Shown piece by piece: positions 28,307 through 37,849 of a stretch of DNA of 64,000 bases. Under the pieces are notes generated by a model. That model saw only the letters and a program-made list of their open reading frames with translations. It did no database searches and was not told the DNA's origin. Position 1 is the stretch's first letter. Every line of letters starts with the position of its first letter. The translations under genes were made by a program, and so were the position numbers. This stretch comes from Pseudomonas coleopterorum (GTDB lineage Bacteria > Pseudomonadota > Gammaproteobacteria > Pseudomonadales > Pseudomonadaceae). The stretch spans positions 2,108,001 to 2,172,000 of the forward strand of contig NZ_FNTZ01000001.1 in NCBI RefSeq assembly GCF_900105555.1. The letters are read 5' to 3'.

Positions 28307-29758
28307 TCAGGCGATAGTGATGGCCGCGTGAGCCCGTTCCAGCAGGCGCTGGTTGCGCGCAGACAGCTGGCGAAGTTGCAGCTGCTTGCCGAACTTGCCG
28401 TAGCGCGCTGCCAGGTTTTCCAGGGCGGCGATAGCCGAATGATCGACCATGTGCAGGTGACGACAGTCGATATAGACCTGGTCCGGGTCGTTCTGCGGAT
28501 CGAACAGCGCCTGGAAATGCGTGGTCGAGGCGAAGAACAGAGTGCCATGGGGCGTGTAGACGCGGGCGTCGTCGCTGTCATGGACATCGCTGCGCATGTC
28601 GCGCGAATGCTGCCAGGCGAAAGCCAGCGCGGCGATGAGGATGCCGCACAGCACGGCGGTGGCCAGGTCAGTGAAGACGGTGATGATGGTCACCGCCACG
28701 ATGACCACGGCATCGTTGGCGGGCACTTTGCCCAGCACTCTCACCGAACCCCAGGCGAAGGTCTGCTGGGCAACCACGAACATCACCCCGGCCAGCGCGG
28801 CCAGCGGAATGCGCTCGATCAGCGGCGACAGGAACAGGATGAACAGCAGAATCATCACGCCACTGACCACGCCGGACAGGCGCCCGCGCCCGCCGGAGCT
28901 GAGGTTGATCACGGTTTGCCCGATCATCGCGCAACCGCCCATGCCGCCGAACAGGCCGGAGGTGATGTTGGCAACGCCCAGGGCCACGCACTCCCGATTG
29001 GGCTGACCGCGGGTCTCGGTGATCTCATCGGTGAGGTTGAAGGTCAGCAGGGTTTCCAGCAGCCCGACCATGGCCATCAGGGCGGCATAGGGTGCGATGA
29101 TCTTCAGCGTTGCCAGGTCCAACGGCACGCTCGGCCACGTGAAGCTGGGCAGGCCGCCGGCGATGGTCGCCATGTCGGCCAGGGTTCGCGTAGGCAGGTG
29201 CAGCCACTGCACCAGTAGGCTGACGCCGATGATCGCCACGAGGGCGCCAGGCACCGCTTTGGTCAGGCGCGGCAGCAGGTACACCACGGCCATGGTCAGC
29301 AGCACCAGGCCGGCCATCACGCTGAGTTCATTGAGCGGCAGCCATTGACCGTCGTGGGTCTTGAAGTGTTCGAGCTGCGACAGGGCGATGACGATCGCCA
29401 GGCCGTTGACGAACCCCAGCATGACCGGGTGCGGCACCATGCGCACCAGCTTGCCAAGCCGCAGCAGGCCGAAGAGCGCCATGATCAGGCCGCTGAGCAC
29501 CACTGTGGCCAGCAGGTATTGCACGCCGTGCTGCACCACCAGCGCGACGATGACCACGGCCATCGACCCGGCAGCACCGGAAATCATCGCGGGTCGCCCG
29601 CCGAGCAAGGCGGTGAGGGTACAGATGATGAATGCGCCATAAAGGCCCATCAACGGATTGACCTGGGCCACCAGGGCAAAGGCGATACATTCGGGCACCA
29701 GCGCGAAAGAGGAGGTGAGACCTGCAAGAACGTTGCGACGTATATCGGTTAAGGACAT
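28307..29758 (-). CDS. SulP-family inorganic anion transporter
   Basis: 483 residues. A polytopic SulP permease with about 10-12 membrane segments: the start DIRRNVLAGLTSSFALVPECIAFALVAQVNPLMGLYGAF holds the family signature (normally PQGMAYA, here PECIAFA), and NRECVALGVANITSGLFGGMGGCAMIGQTVINLSSGGRGRLSGV is the conserved middle. The C-terminal 100 residues form a STAS domain (VYIDCRHLHMVDHSAIAALENLA). It probably carries sulfate, bicarbonate or another anion across the inner membrane. It stands alone and downstream of a terminator for the aldo/keto reductase. Confidence 0.93.
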   Translation of the reverse strand: MSLTDIRRNVLAGLTSSFALVPECIAFALVAQVNPLMGLYGAFIICTLTALLGGRPAMISGAAGSMAVVIVALVVQHGVQYLLATVVLSGLIMALFGLLRLGKLVRMVPHPVMLGFVNGLAIVIALSQLEHFKTHDGQWLPLNELSVMAGLVLLTMAVVYLLPRLTKAVPGALVAIIGVSLLVQWLHLPTRTLADMATIAGGLPSFTWPSVPLDLATLKIIAPYAALMAMVGLLETLLTFNLTDEITETRGQPNRECVALGVANITSGLFGGMGGCAMIGQTVINLSSGGRGRLSGVVSGVMILLFILFLSPLIERIPLAALAGVMFVVAQQTFAWGSVRVLGKVPANDAVVIVAVTIITVFTDLATAVLCGILIAALAFAWQHSRDMRSDVHDSDDARVYTPHGTLFFASTTHFQALFDPQNDPDQVYIDCRHLHMVDHSAIAALENLAARYGKFGKQLQLRQLSARNQRLLERAHAAITIA

Positions 29759-29779
29759 GCAATACCTTTCAGCACAAAA

Positions 29780-29808
29780 ACACCCCGCGGCAGGAAGCCG
29801 TGGGGTGT
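29780..29808 (-). terminator. Intrinsic terminator of the aldo/keto reductase transcript
   Basis: A 12-bp stem (ACACCCCGCGGC side, one G-T pair) closes an AGGAA loop and is followed on the minus strand by five T. It lies 56 bases after the stop of the minus-strand aldo/keto reductase and 22 bases before the SulP start. Confidence 0.82.
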
Positions 29809-29863
29809 GTCTATCGATTTTTTGGAAGGCAATCAGTTTAACAGCTGTTGCGAAGTGTGTCTG

Positions 29864-30700
29864 TCATGCACCCATGTCGAAGGTGTCGGGGTTGGGGCCC
29901 AGACGACCGGTTTGCGGAATATGAGCGATGGCTTGCAGGTCCTGATCGTCCAAAGTGAAATCGAATACGTCCAGATTCTGCGCGATGCGTTCCGGGTTGC
30001 TCGAGCGTGGGATCACGATGTACTGGCTCTGCGTGTGCCAGCGCAGGATCACCTGAGCCGGGGTCTTGCCGTGCTTCTCGGCGATCTGCGACAGCACCGG
30101 CTGCGAGAGCAGGGCGCCGCCCTGGCCCAGAGGACTCCACGATTCGGTGACGATGTTCAGGCCCTTGCAGAACTTGACCAGGTCGACCTGAGAGAAATCC
30201 GGGTGCAGCTCGATCTGGTTCACCGACGGTGTGACACCGGTGTCGTCGATGATGTGCTGCAGGTGGTCGGGATGGAAGTTGGACACGCCGATGGAGCGTA
30301 CGCGGCCTTCTTCCTGCAGACGCACAAAGGCCTTCCAGGTCTCGCGATAGGCGTTCTTCTTGGGCAGCGCCCAGTGGATCAGGTAGAGGTCGAGCTGCTC
30401 CAGGCCCAGTTTGGCCATGCTCGCATCGAATGCGCGCAGGGTGCTGTCGTAGCCCTGGTCGGTGTTCCACAGCTTGGTGGTGATGAAGATCTCGTCGCGC
30501 GCCAGTTCGCTTTCAGCCACGGCGCGGCCCACGCCGGCTTCGTTGCCGTAGATCATGGCGGTGTCGATGTGGCGGTAGCCCGCTTTCAGGGCGGCGACAC
30601 TGGAGGCATAGGCCTGGTCGTCGTCGAGCTGCCAGACGCCCAGACCCAGTTGTGGGATCTGGATACCGTCGTTGAGGGTGATCAATGGCGCATGTGGCAT
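29864..30700 (-). CDS. Aldo/keto reductase
   Basis: 278 residues from the ATG at 30700, with AGGAG at a spacing of 8 bases. It is a TIM-barrel NADPH-dependent carbonyl reductase (AKR5-like, 2,5-diketo-D-gluconate reductase type). The catalytic tetrad is visible: Asp in GYRHIDTAMIYGNEAGVG, Tyr in the same motif, Lys in FITTKLWNTDQGY, and His in DLYLIHWALP. The cofactor loop IPRSSNPERIAQNLDVFDFTL is intact. The gene lies 73 bases downstream of bkdB on the same strand, where lpdV would be expected, and ends in a terminator. It may thus be read with the bkd genes, though a functional link is not obvious. Confidence 0.92.
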   Translation of the reverse strand: MPHAPLITLNDGIQIPQLGLGVWQLDDDQAYASSVAALKAGYRHIDTAMIYGNEAGVGRAVAESELARDEIFITTKLWNTDQGYDSTLRAFDASMAKLGLEQLDLYLIHWALPKKNAYRETWKAFVRLQEEGRVRSIGVSNFHPDHLQHIIDDTGVTPSVNQIELHPDFSQVDLVKFCKGLNIVTESWSPLGQGGALLSQPVLSQIAEKHGKTPAQVILRWHTQSQYIVIPRSSNPERIAQNLDVFDFTLDDQDLQAIAHIPQTGRLGPNPDTFDMGA

Positions 30701-30773
30701 GGGGTAGCTCCTGGTAGCGGTGAGTCGATGGGATGTCGACCCGCCGCTACCGGGCATAGTTCATGTCAACGGA

Positions 30774-32039
30774 TCAGACGAAGAGCATGGCCGGCTGCTC
30801 CAGCAAACGCTTCACCGCCTGGATAAACCGCGCCGCATCCATGCCGTCGACCACGCGGTGGTCGAAGGAGCTGGAGAGGTTCATCATCTGCCGGATCGCG
30901 ATCTGCCCATTGACCACCATGGGCCGCTCGACCACCCGGTTCACGCCGACGATGGCCACCTCGGGGCGGTTGATAACCGGTGTCGAGGCGATGCCGCCCA
31001 GTGCGCCCAGGCTGGTCAGGGTGATGGTCGAGCCGGACAGCTCGTTGCGCGCCGCCTTGCCGCTGCGCGCGGCGTGCGCCAAACGGTTGATCTCGCCTGC
31101 GGTGAACCACAGGTCGGCAGCCTCGGCGTGCCGCAACACCGGCACCATCAAGCCATTGTCGCTCTGGGTGGCGATGCCCATGTGCACCGCACCGTAGCGC
31201 GTGATGACCTGCTGCTGATCGTCGTAGTGAGCGTTGATCTGAGGGAAATCACGCAACGCCACCACCAGGGCACGAATCAACAGGGGCAGCAGCGTCAGCT
31301 TGCCGCGGGTGTCGCCGAACTGGGCATTGAGGTCGGCGCGCAAAGACAGCAGGGCGGTGACGTCGATTTCTTCGACATAACTGAAGTGTGCCACCTGCCG
31401 GGTGGCTTCCTGCATGCGCTGAGCGATCTTGCGGCGCAGGCCGATGACGGCGACGCGCTCCTCGTCGGTGCGAGGTGCGCCTGTCGCTGCGGCCTGTGGC
31501 GTGCGGCTGCCGCTGAGGAAGGCGTCCAGGTCGGCGTGACGGATGCGCCCGGCCGGACCGGTGCCGCGCAGCAGGGCGAGGTCGATGCCTTCGTCGCGTG
31601 CCCGCTGACGCACGGCGGGTGAGGCGAGCGGTCGGGCACTGGCCTCGCAGGCGGGTTTGCCCGGCGCGGCGGTGGCCTTCACTTCGGCTCGGGCCGGCGC
31701 TGCGGCTGACGGTGTCGGATGGACGTCTGCTATCGCGTCGGCTTCATCGGGTTCGGCCGCCACCACGGACATATCGGCCTGGTGATGATTGCCGCTGCCT
31801 TGCACCTCGATGCGGATCAGCTCCGCCCCGACTGCCATCACCTCGCCCGGCACGCCACCCAGAGCGACCACGGTGCCCGCTACCGAGCTGGGAATCTCTA
31901 CCGTCGCCTTGTCGGTCATGACGTCGGCCAAGACCTGGTCTTCACTGACGGCATCGCCGACCTTGACGAACCACTCCACCAGCTCGACCTGCGCGATGCC
32001 TTCGCCGATGTCCGGCATACGAATCACATGCGTGCCCAT
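30774..32039 (-). CDS. bkdB: Branched-chain 2-oxoacid dehydrogenase E2 (dihydrolipoyl transacylase)
   Basis: 421 residues. An N-terminal lipoyl domain (residues 1-80, lipoyl Lys in VMTDKATVEIPS), an Ala/Pro linker, a peripheral-subunit-binding domain (ASPAVRQRARDEGIDLALLRGTGPAGRIRHADLDAFL, about 140-180), and a C-terminal catalytic domain with the HxxxDG motif DHRVVDG. It transfers branched acyl groups from E1 to CoA in valine, leucine and isoleucine breakdown. The start directly follows the bkdA2 stop. The E3 gene lpdV that normally follows is not here. Confidence 0.95.
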   Translation of the reverse strand: MGTHVIRMPDIGEGIAQVELVEWFVKVGDAVSEDQVLADVMTDKATVEIPSSVAGTVVALGGVPGEVMAVGAELIRIEVQGSGNHHQADMSVVAAEPDEADAIADVHPTPSAAAPARAEVKATAAPGKPACEASARPLASPAVRQRARDEGIDLALLRGTGPAGRIRHADLDAFLSGSRTPQAAATGAPRTDEERVAVIGLRRKIAQRMQEATRQVAHFSYVEEIDVTALLSLRADLNAQFGDTRGKLTLLPLLIRALVVALRDFPQINAHYDDQQQVITRYGAVHMGIATQSDNGLMVPVLRHAEAADLWFTAGEINRLAHAARSGKAARNELSGSTITLTSLGALGGIASTPVINRPEVAIVGVNRVVERPMVVNGQIAIRQMMNLSSSFDHRVVDGMDAARFIQAVKRLLEQPAMLFV

Positions 32040-33095
32040 TCAGACCTCCATCACACGTTGCAAGGCAGCGCCGACACGCGTCGGGCCAGGGAAATAGGCC
32101 CATTCCTGGGCATGCGGATAGGGTGTATCCCAACCGGTGACGCGCTCGATGGGCGCCTCCAGGTGATGGAAGCAGTGCTCCTGCACCAGGGCCACCAGTT
32201 CGGCACCGAAGCCGCAGGTGCGGGTCGCTTCGTGGACCACCACGCAGCGCCCGGTTTTCTTCACCGAAGCGACGATGGTGTCCAGGTCCAGCGGCCACAG
32301 GCTGCGCAGGTCGATCACCTCGGCGTCGATGCCGGTTTCCTCGGCGGCAGTGACTGCCACGTAGACCGTGGTGCCATAGGTCAGCACCGTGACATCGCTG
32401 CCCGGCCGGACGATGGCGGCGCTGTCCAGCGGCACGGTGTAGTAGCCCTCGGGCACGGCGCTGGCAGCGTGCTTGGACCACGGCGTCACCGGCCGGTCGT
32501 GATGACCGTCGAAGGGGCCGTTGTACAGGCGCTTGGGCTCCAGGAAAATCACCGGGTCGTCGTTCTCGATGGCCGCGATCAGCAGGCCCTTGGCGTCGTA
32601 GGGGTTGGACGGCATCACGGTGCGCAGGCCGCAGACCTGAGTGAAGATCGCCTCCGGGCTCTGGCTGTGGGTCTGTCCGCCGTAGATACCGCCGCCGCAG
32701 GGCATGCGCACGGTCATCGGCGCACTGAACTGTCCGGCCGAGCGAAAGCGCAAGCGTGCGGCTTCCGACGCTAGTTGGTCATAGGCCGGGTAGACGTAGT
32801 CGGCGAACTGGATCTCCGCCACCGGGCGCAAGCCGTAGGCGCCCATGCCCACGGCGATGCCGACGATGCCGCTTTCCGAAATCGGCGTATCGAACACCCG
32901 GGAGCGCCCGTATTTGGCCTGCAGCCCTTCGGTGCAGCGGAAGACCCCGCCGAAGTAGCCGATGTCCTGACCGAAGGCGACGACCTTGGGGTCTCGTTCG
33001 AGCATGACGTCCATGGCCGATCGGATAGCCTGCACCATGCTCATGATGGCCGTACTGTTGTGCTGCTCGATGCGTGTTTCTGTAGGCATGTTCAT
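32040..33095 (-). CDS. bkdA2: Branched-chain 2-oxoacid dehydrogenase E1 beta subunit
   Basis: 351 residues from the ATG at 33095 (MNMPTETRIEQHN). It has the E1-beta (transketolase pyrimidine-binding) pattern: AIRSAMDVMLERDPKVVAFGQDIGYFGGVFRCTEGL, then DTPISESGIVGIAVGMGAYGLRPVAEIQFADYVYPAYDQ with the ThDP-activating Glu, and the C-terminal transketolase domain (VTVLTYGTTVYVAV, CVVVHEATRTCGFGAELVA). It works as alpha2beta2 with BkdA1. It lies 2 bases after the bkdA1 stop. Confidence 0.95.
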   Translation of the reverse strand: MNMPTETRIEQHNSTAIMSMVQAIRSAMDVMLERDPKVVAFGQDIGYFGGVFRCTEGLQAKYGRSRVFDTPISESGIVGIAVGMGAYGLRPVAEIQFADYVYPAYDQLASEAARLRFRSAGQFSAPMTVRMPCGGGIYGGQTHSQSPEAIFTQVCGLRTVMPSNPYDAKGLLIAAIENDDPVIFLEPKRLYNGPFDGHHDRPVTPWSKHAASAVPEGYYTVPLDSAAIVRPGSDVTVLTYGTTVYVAVTAAEETGIDAEVIDLRSLWPLDLDTIVASVKKTGRCVVVHEATRTCGFGAELVALVQEHCFHHLEAPIERVTGWDTPYPHAQEWAYFPGPTRVGAALQRVMEV

Positions 33096-33097
33096 GG

Positions 33098-34369
<1,272 letters not shown>

Positions 34370-34472
34370 CTAGGGTTGAGTCTAGTCGGCCTTGGCAGGC
34401 CGCTCGGAACTTATGCTACGGCGCGGCGACGGCGAAATCATGTCCAAAACAAGGCTTGGCAGCGCGTGTCTT

Positions 34473-34516
34473 GCATGAATCATGCGTCGTTGCATGACAT
34501 TCAACAGAGTTCATGC
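34473..34516. promoter_or_regulatory. Inverted GCATGA/TCATGC repeats upstream of bkdA1
   Basis: GCATGA-A-TCATGC (34473-34485) is a perfect 13-base palindrome. A second pair, GCATGA (34492-34497) and TCATGC (34511-34516), has the same halves with a 13-base spacer. Four identical half-sites in 44 bases, between bkdA1 and the terminator of the neighbouring gene, look like a binding region for a dimeric regulator. No matching regulator gene is adjacent. Confidence 0.5.
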
Positions 34517-34553
34517 GCGTTCCAGGCAAGCGCTTTGCGCAGCCCGGAAACGC

Positions 34554-34577
34554 AAAAACCCGCCGAAGCGGGTTTTT
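34554..34577. terminator. Intrinsic terminator of the SAF-domain dehydrogenase gene
   Basis: A 10-bp stem (AAAAACCCGC and its complement) over a CGAA tetraloop with five T following on the minus strand, 20 bases after the stop of the minus-strand gene starting at 35836. Confidence 0.88.
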
Positions 34578-34597
34578 GTGGTGAAGCGGGCAGGGTG

Positions 34598-35836
34598 TCA
34601 GCCCAGAACGGCTTCCGCGCCTGCGAACAGCGGCTGCGCGGCGGAGCGACCGGTCACCAGGGACAGGTCGTCGACCAGAATGCGCGGCCCCTTACGCTGC
34701 TGCATGACGATGTCCAGCGCACGGCTAGGCTGCAACTCGACGTCGTCGAAGGTGATCATCTGACCCGGCTCCACGGCGCGCTTCATGATGGCATGGCTCA
34801 TCAGGCCGATCGGAACATGGTCTTCGTGACGGTCGATGATCACGCTTTCACCGCGCAGTTGGAAACCGCCGATGCCACGGCTGATCAGCTCACCTGCCGG
34901 CATGGCATGCTTGGCGATGGCCGCGACGCCCACGGTGGGGTTGGTCGAGTTGTTCAGCAGGATGCCGCCGCCGTTGAGTACCCGACGCAGAGTCTTGCCC
35001 ACTTCCAGCGAGCACAGGTGGAACGGGCGCAGCAGGGCGTAGTAGGGACCGGCGCCCAGTTTCAGATACTGCAGGGCCTGGCTCTGGATACGGTCGTGAC
35101 GACCGACCAGGAACACACCGCCGGCAGCGTAGCCGCTGGGAATGACGTAGTCGACGATCGACTGACCCAGGCCATCGGCCAGGGCGCCGAGCACGGCGGC
35201 ACTTTCATCGAGGTTGGTCGATGGCAGGCCTTCCATGCCCTGGCGGGTGATGGTCGCGCCGAAACCGTTGGCGACCAGCGCCTGCTCGATCTGTACTTTG
35301 GTGCCGTCGGTGAAGGAAGTGGTCTGCTCGATGCTGATGCCCTGGCGCGAGGACCAGTAGGCCATGTCCGCGTGGGTCGGGTTGTGGTTCAGGTAACCCT
35401 TCATGTTGCCGTACACCAGCGGTTCGAAGCCCATCATGATGGCTTCTTCACGCAGCGCGGCCAAAGAGCCGGGCTGATCGCCCTCGGCTTCGGTGATGAA
35501 ACCCTGGCCGGCAAGGTAGGAACCCGTCGTCACCTGCAACTCGGCGTTCACCGTGATGACCCTCAGGCCGGCACTGAACGCGCGCTCGATCACCACCGTC
35601 CCGTGGCACACATCGCCGCTGCACTCGATCACCAGGTCGCTGTGGTCGATCAAATCGTCGAGCGAATTGGTGAGGACGCCGTCCAACGGAAAATTCGCCA
35701 ACTCCCGTACCGGGCGACGGGTCAGGACCCGCGTCACCTGCACGTCCTTGTAATGCTTGGCCAGAAGCAGGACCAGGGCGCGTGCAATCATGCCGGTTCC
35801 GCTCACACCAATTCTGGTAACAGTCGTTTTGTCCAT
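34598..35836 (-). CDS. NAD(P)-binding homoserine-dehydrogenase-like protein with SAF domain
   Basis: 412 residues from the ATG at 35836. The N-terminal Rossmann domain has GVSGTGMIARALVLLLAK (GxGxxA type) and DHSDLVIECSGDVCHGTVVIERAFSAGLRVITVNAEL, followed by a homoserine-dehydrogenase-like middle part. The C-terminal 70 residues are a SAF-type domain (HAMPAGELISRGIGGFQLRGESV, then HAIMKRAVEPGQMITFDDVEL), which elsewhere binds sugar acids or sialic acid. Proteins of this design occur near polysaccharide genes and are usually annotated only as SAF-domain oxidoreductases. It is followed by its own terminator and preceded by a GT2 glycosyltransferase on the same strand (131 bases upstream), which supports a glycan role. 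Exact reaction unknown. Confidence 0.8.
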   Translation of the reverse strand: MDKTTVTRIGVSGTGMIARALVLLLAKHYKDVQVTRVLTRRPVRELANFPLDGVLTNSLDDLIDHSDLVIECSGDVCHGTVVIERAFSAGLRVITVNAELQVTTGSYLAGQGFITEAEGDQPGSLAALREEAIMMGFEPLVYGNMKGYLNHNPTHADMAYWSSRQGISIEQTTSFTDGTKVQIEQALVANGFGATITRQGMEGLPSTNLDESAAVLGALADGLGQSIVDYVIPSGYAAGGVFLVGRHDRIQSQALQYLKLGAGPYYALLRPFHLCSLEVGKTLRRVLNGGGILLNNSTNPTVGVAAIAKHAMPAGELISRGIGGFQLRGESVIIDRHEDHVPIGLMSHAIMKRAVEPGQMITFDDVELQPSRALDIVMQQRKGPRILVDDLSLVTGRSAAQPLFAGAEAVLG

Positions 35837-35886
35837 GGGGCGTACTCTCGAATAGTTGAACAGCAGGAAACGGCTAGGCACAACAG

Positions 35887-35915
35887 GCCGTCCGCGATCC
35901 CTGGTCGGGGACGGC
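35887..35915. terminator. Possible hairpin between GT2 and SAF-dehydrogenase genes
   Basis: GCCGTCC (35887-35893) and GGACGGC (35909-35915) can pair over 15 bases that themselves contain complementary CGA/TCG bases. There is no T-tract. A weak terminator or a processing site in the transcript is possible. Confidence 0.3.
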
Positions 35916-35967
35916 GCCTGGGGTGTGCAGGTCCATCAGGGCACAGCAAAATCAGGTACAGGCAGCA

Positions 35968-37050
35968 TCAGCGCAGCGGGAACGTCGAACTCATGCCCAG
36001 CTTCGAGTTCTCGCCGTCATGAATGGCCCGCTGCAGCAGTGCCAGGCGATCCTGAGCATTGCGACGACGGGCGAAATAAGTCAGTAGCGAATTGAAGATC
36101 TTGCGGTTCAGGCGGTACATCCAAGGCGATGCCAGCCACACGTGTTTATCGAACCAGGCCTGGTTGCGCGCCGAGTAGTAGGCGCGGAAATCCGAATTGC
36201 CGAGCAGGAACGACTCATAGATGTTGCGAGTGTTGGCCTTGTTGTTCCAGGAGTCCTCCAACTCGTCGATGACGGCATCGGTAAGCAGGTACAGGTGTCC
36301 GCCGTTGGCGGTGATGCGCCGGGTGTACTCGGTGTCGTCGACATACAGGACCAGCTCGCGACGTGGCACGCCGATGCTTTCGTACAGGCTGCGGTGGCCG
36401 AGCATGCCGCCGTAGGGCGCGAAAGGCAGGCTGAGCATGGCCGCCGGTTTGCTGCCGCGCTTGCCCCAGGGGCGACGACGCCACAGCTTGTAGGGAATCT
36501 GCGCAACGTGGAAACCGAAGTAGCTCGACGGCCGCTGGGTGGCGAAACGCTGTGGCACGCCTTGGGCGATGTCTTCCTGCTGGCCGGGGCGAAAACCCAG
36601 CACCGCGACCTGGGCGCTGCCGTGTACGCCTTCCAGGCGCTTGAGCTCGGCGTGCAGCAACTCGACAGCGGCCGGTGTAGGGGTATTGTCGTCGTCCATC
36701 ATCCAGATGTACTCGGCGCCATTGGCCAGTGCAGCTTCTATACCCACCGCGTAGCCATTGGCCGAGCCGCTGTTTTCCGCCAGCTGGATCACCCGCACCC
36801 GGCCCGGCCAGCGCTCGGCCAGCTCGTCCACACGGGCGGTCGCGGCATTGCTGACGATCAGCACTTCGTCGATTTGAGCGAAGCTCAAGGCGTCGGCAAC
36901 CAATTGTTCGAGGTAACCCAGGCGATCGCCATAGGTCACCGTGACGATGGTCGTGCCCTCTCTTGGGCAGGGCTGCTCTCCGGAAAACACTTCGAGGTAA
37001 GAGTAGCCATCGATGAGGATCGTCGAGTGTTGTTGATGTGTATCGACCAT
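35968..37050 (-). CDS. Family 2 glycosyltransferase
   Basis: 360 residues. GT-A fold: TTIVTVTYGDRLGYLEQLVADAL at the start of the nucleotide-binding part, DEVLIVSN, the acidic metal-binding motif YIWMMDDDNTPTP near residue 117, and a second acidic site VLYVDDTEYTRRITANGG typical of rhamnosyl/galactofuranosyl-type GT2 enzymes. There is no membrane segment, so it acts at the inner face of the membrane on nucleotide-sugar donors. It is divergent from the MBOAT/FkbH/ACP operon across an 800-base gap and is a candidate for making or extending the glycan that this operon modifies. Donor and acceptor unknown. Confidence 0.88.
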   Translation of the reverse strand: MVDTHQQHSTILIDGYSYLEVFSGEQPCPREGTTIVTVTYGDRLGYLEQLVADALSFAQIDEVLIVSNAATARVDELAERWPGRVRVIQLAENSGSANGYAVGIEAALANGAEYIWMMDDDNTPTPAAVELLHAELKRLEGVHGSAQVAVLGFRPGQQEDIAQGVPQRFATQRPSSYFGFHVAQIPYKLWRRRPWGKRGSKPAAMLSLPFAPYGGMLGHRSLYESIGVPRRELVLYVDDTEYTRRITANGGHLYLLTDAVIDELEDSWNNKANTRNIYESFLLGNSDFRAYYSARNQAWFDKHVWLASPWMYRLNRKIFNSLLTYFARRRNAQDRLALLQRAIHDGENSKLGMSSTFPLR

Positions 37051-37849
37051 GTGGATGCCTTCGCTTGAAAAGAGGAGGGGGTTTGCACCGCCTAGGGGTT
37101 AACGCTATTTTCCGCGTGTTGCAGCGGAACGCATTGAAACGAATTCCAAGCGAGGCAATAACACTGCATGTTCTGTACTTGCACTCAACGACACGTTTGA
37201 CACTTTTTGGATACACCGCACCCCACGCGATACCGGACTTAACTTCTCGTTATCGAAAGTTAAAGCTACCGCCGGTCCTTGCCTAAGCAGTGGGTCAACT
37301 CATTCATGTGCCTAAACGGCGTTTTCGCCAGAACGGCTAAACGCTCTTCTTGCCTTCGAAACGTCTCTGGAGCGAGGTTTTACGGGCGTTGAAGTGAATT
37401 TAAGGTGGCGTTGCCATGTAAGTCAATGCGCGGTGTCACGATTTTTGACAAAAATTTTACATCTGATCCTGAATTCTCCTAAGTTGTTGATTTGTAAGGT
37501 AGTCAATGTTTTGTCGTGGCGATCTGTCAATAATCCGCGCGCCAAAACGGCCGCGTCAAAAAACTAATTGCCGGTATTTAACTAGTTTTTCGGCAGTGCC
37601 GTAAGTAAATAATCAGGCACTTTCACGAAGACTTGCACGGCGCCAAAGTTTGAGGGATCCTTATTTCCGTTCGTCAGAGGCAGTGAACTTTCTTCGCGCC
37701 TTGCACATGACTGCGTTTGTACGTGATCCACTTCTTGGCGTGACCATTGGCACTCCGAGAGCGTGGGACGCCTGGCTGTGTGCGCCGTGCACGAGCACCG
37801 AACTTCAAAAGACTTATCAATCGTCGCGCCAGGCCGCGGGGTCATACCG
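37051..37849. other. Long AT-rich intergenic region between GT2 and the MBOAT operon
   Basis: About 800 bases with no convincing gene and visibly higher A+T than the coding regions. An inverted repeat TTAACTT/AAGTTAA lies at 37239-37263. TTGACA at 37445-37450 could be a -35 element but lacks a good -10 at normal spacing. GAACTT elements near 37683 and 37804 resemble the AlgU/sigmaE -35, with poor -10 partners. Both flanking genes read away from it, so it must contain their promoters. Length and base composition suggest a heavily regulated, possibly MvaT-silenced region. Confidence 0.6.

Noticed and set aside
34462..34484. Sigma54 promoter (TTGGCA ... TTGCA) near bkdA1
   Set aside because: The two elements are 9 bases apart, too far for a -24/-12 promoter, and on the strand opposite to bkdA1.
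37683..37825. AlgU (sigmaE-type) promoters before the MBOAT gene
   Set aside because: GAACTT -35-like words occur, but the -10 parts do not fit TCTGA-type consensus at 16-17 bases. Kept only as a remark.
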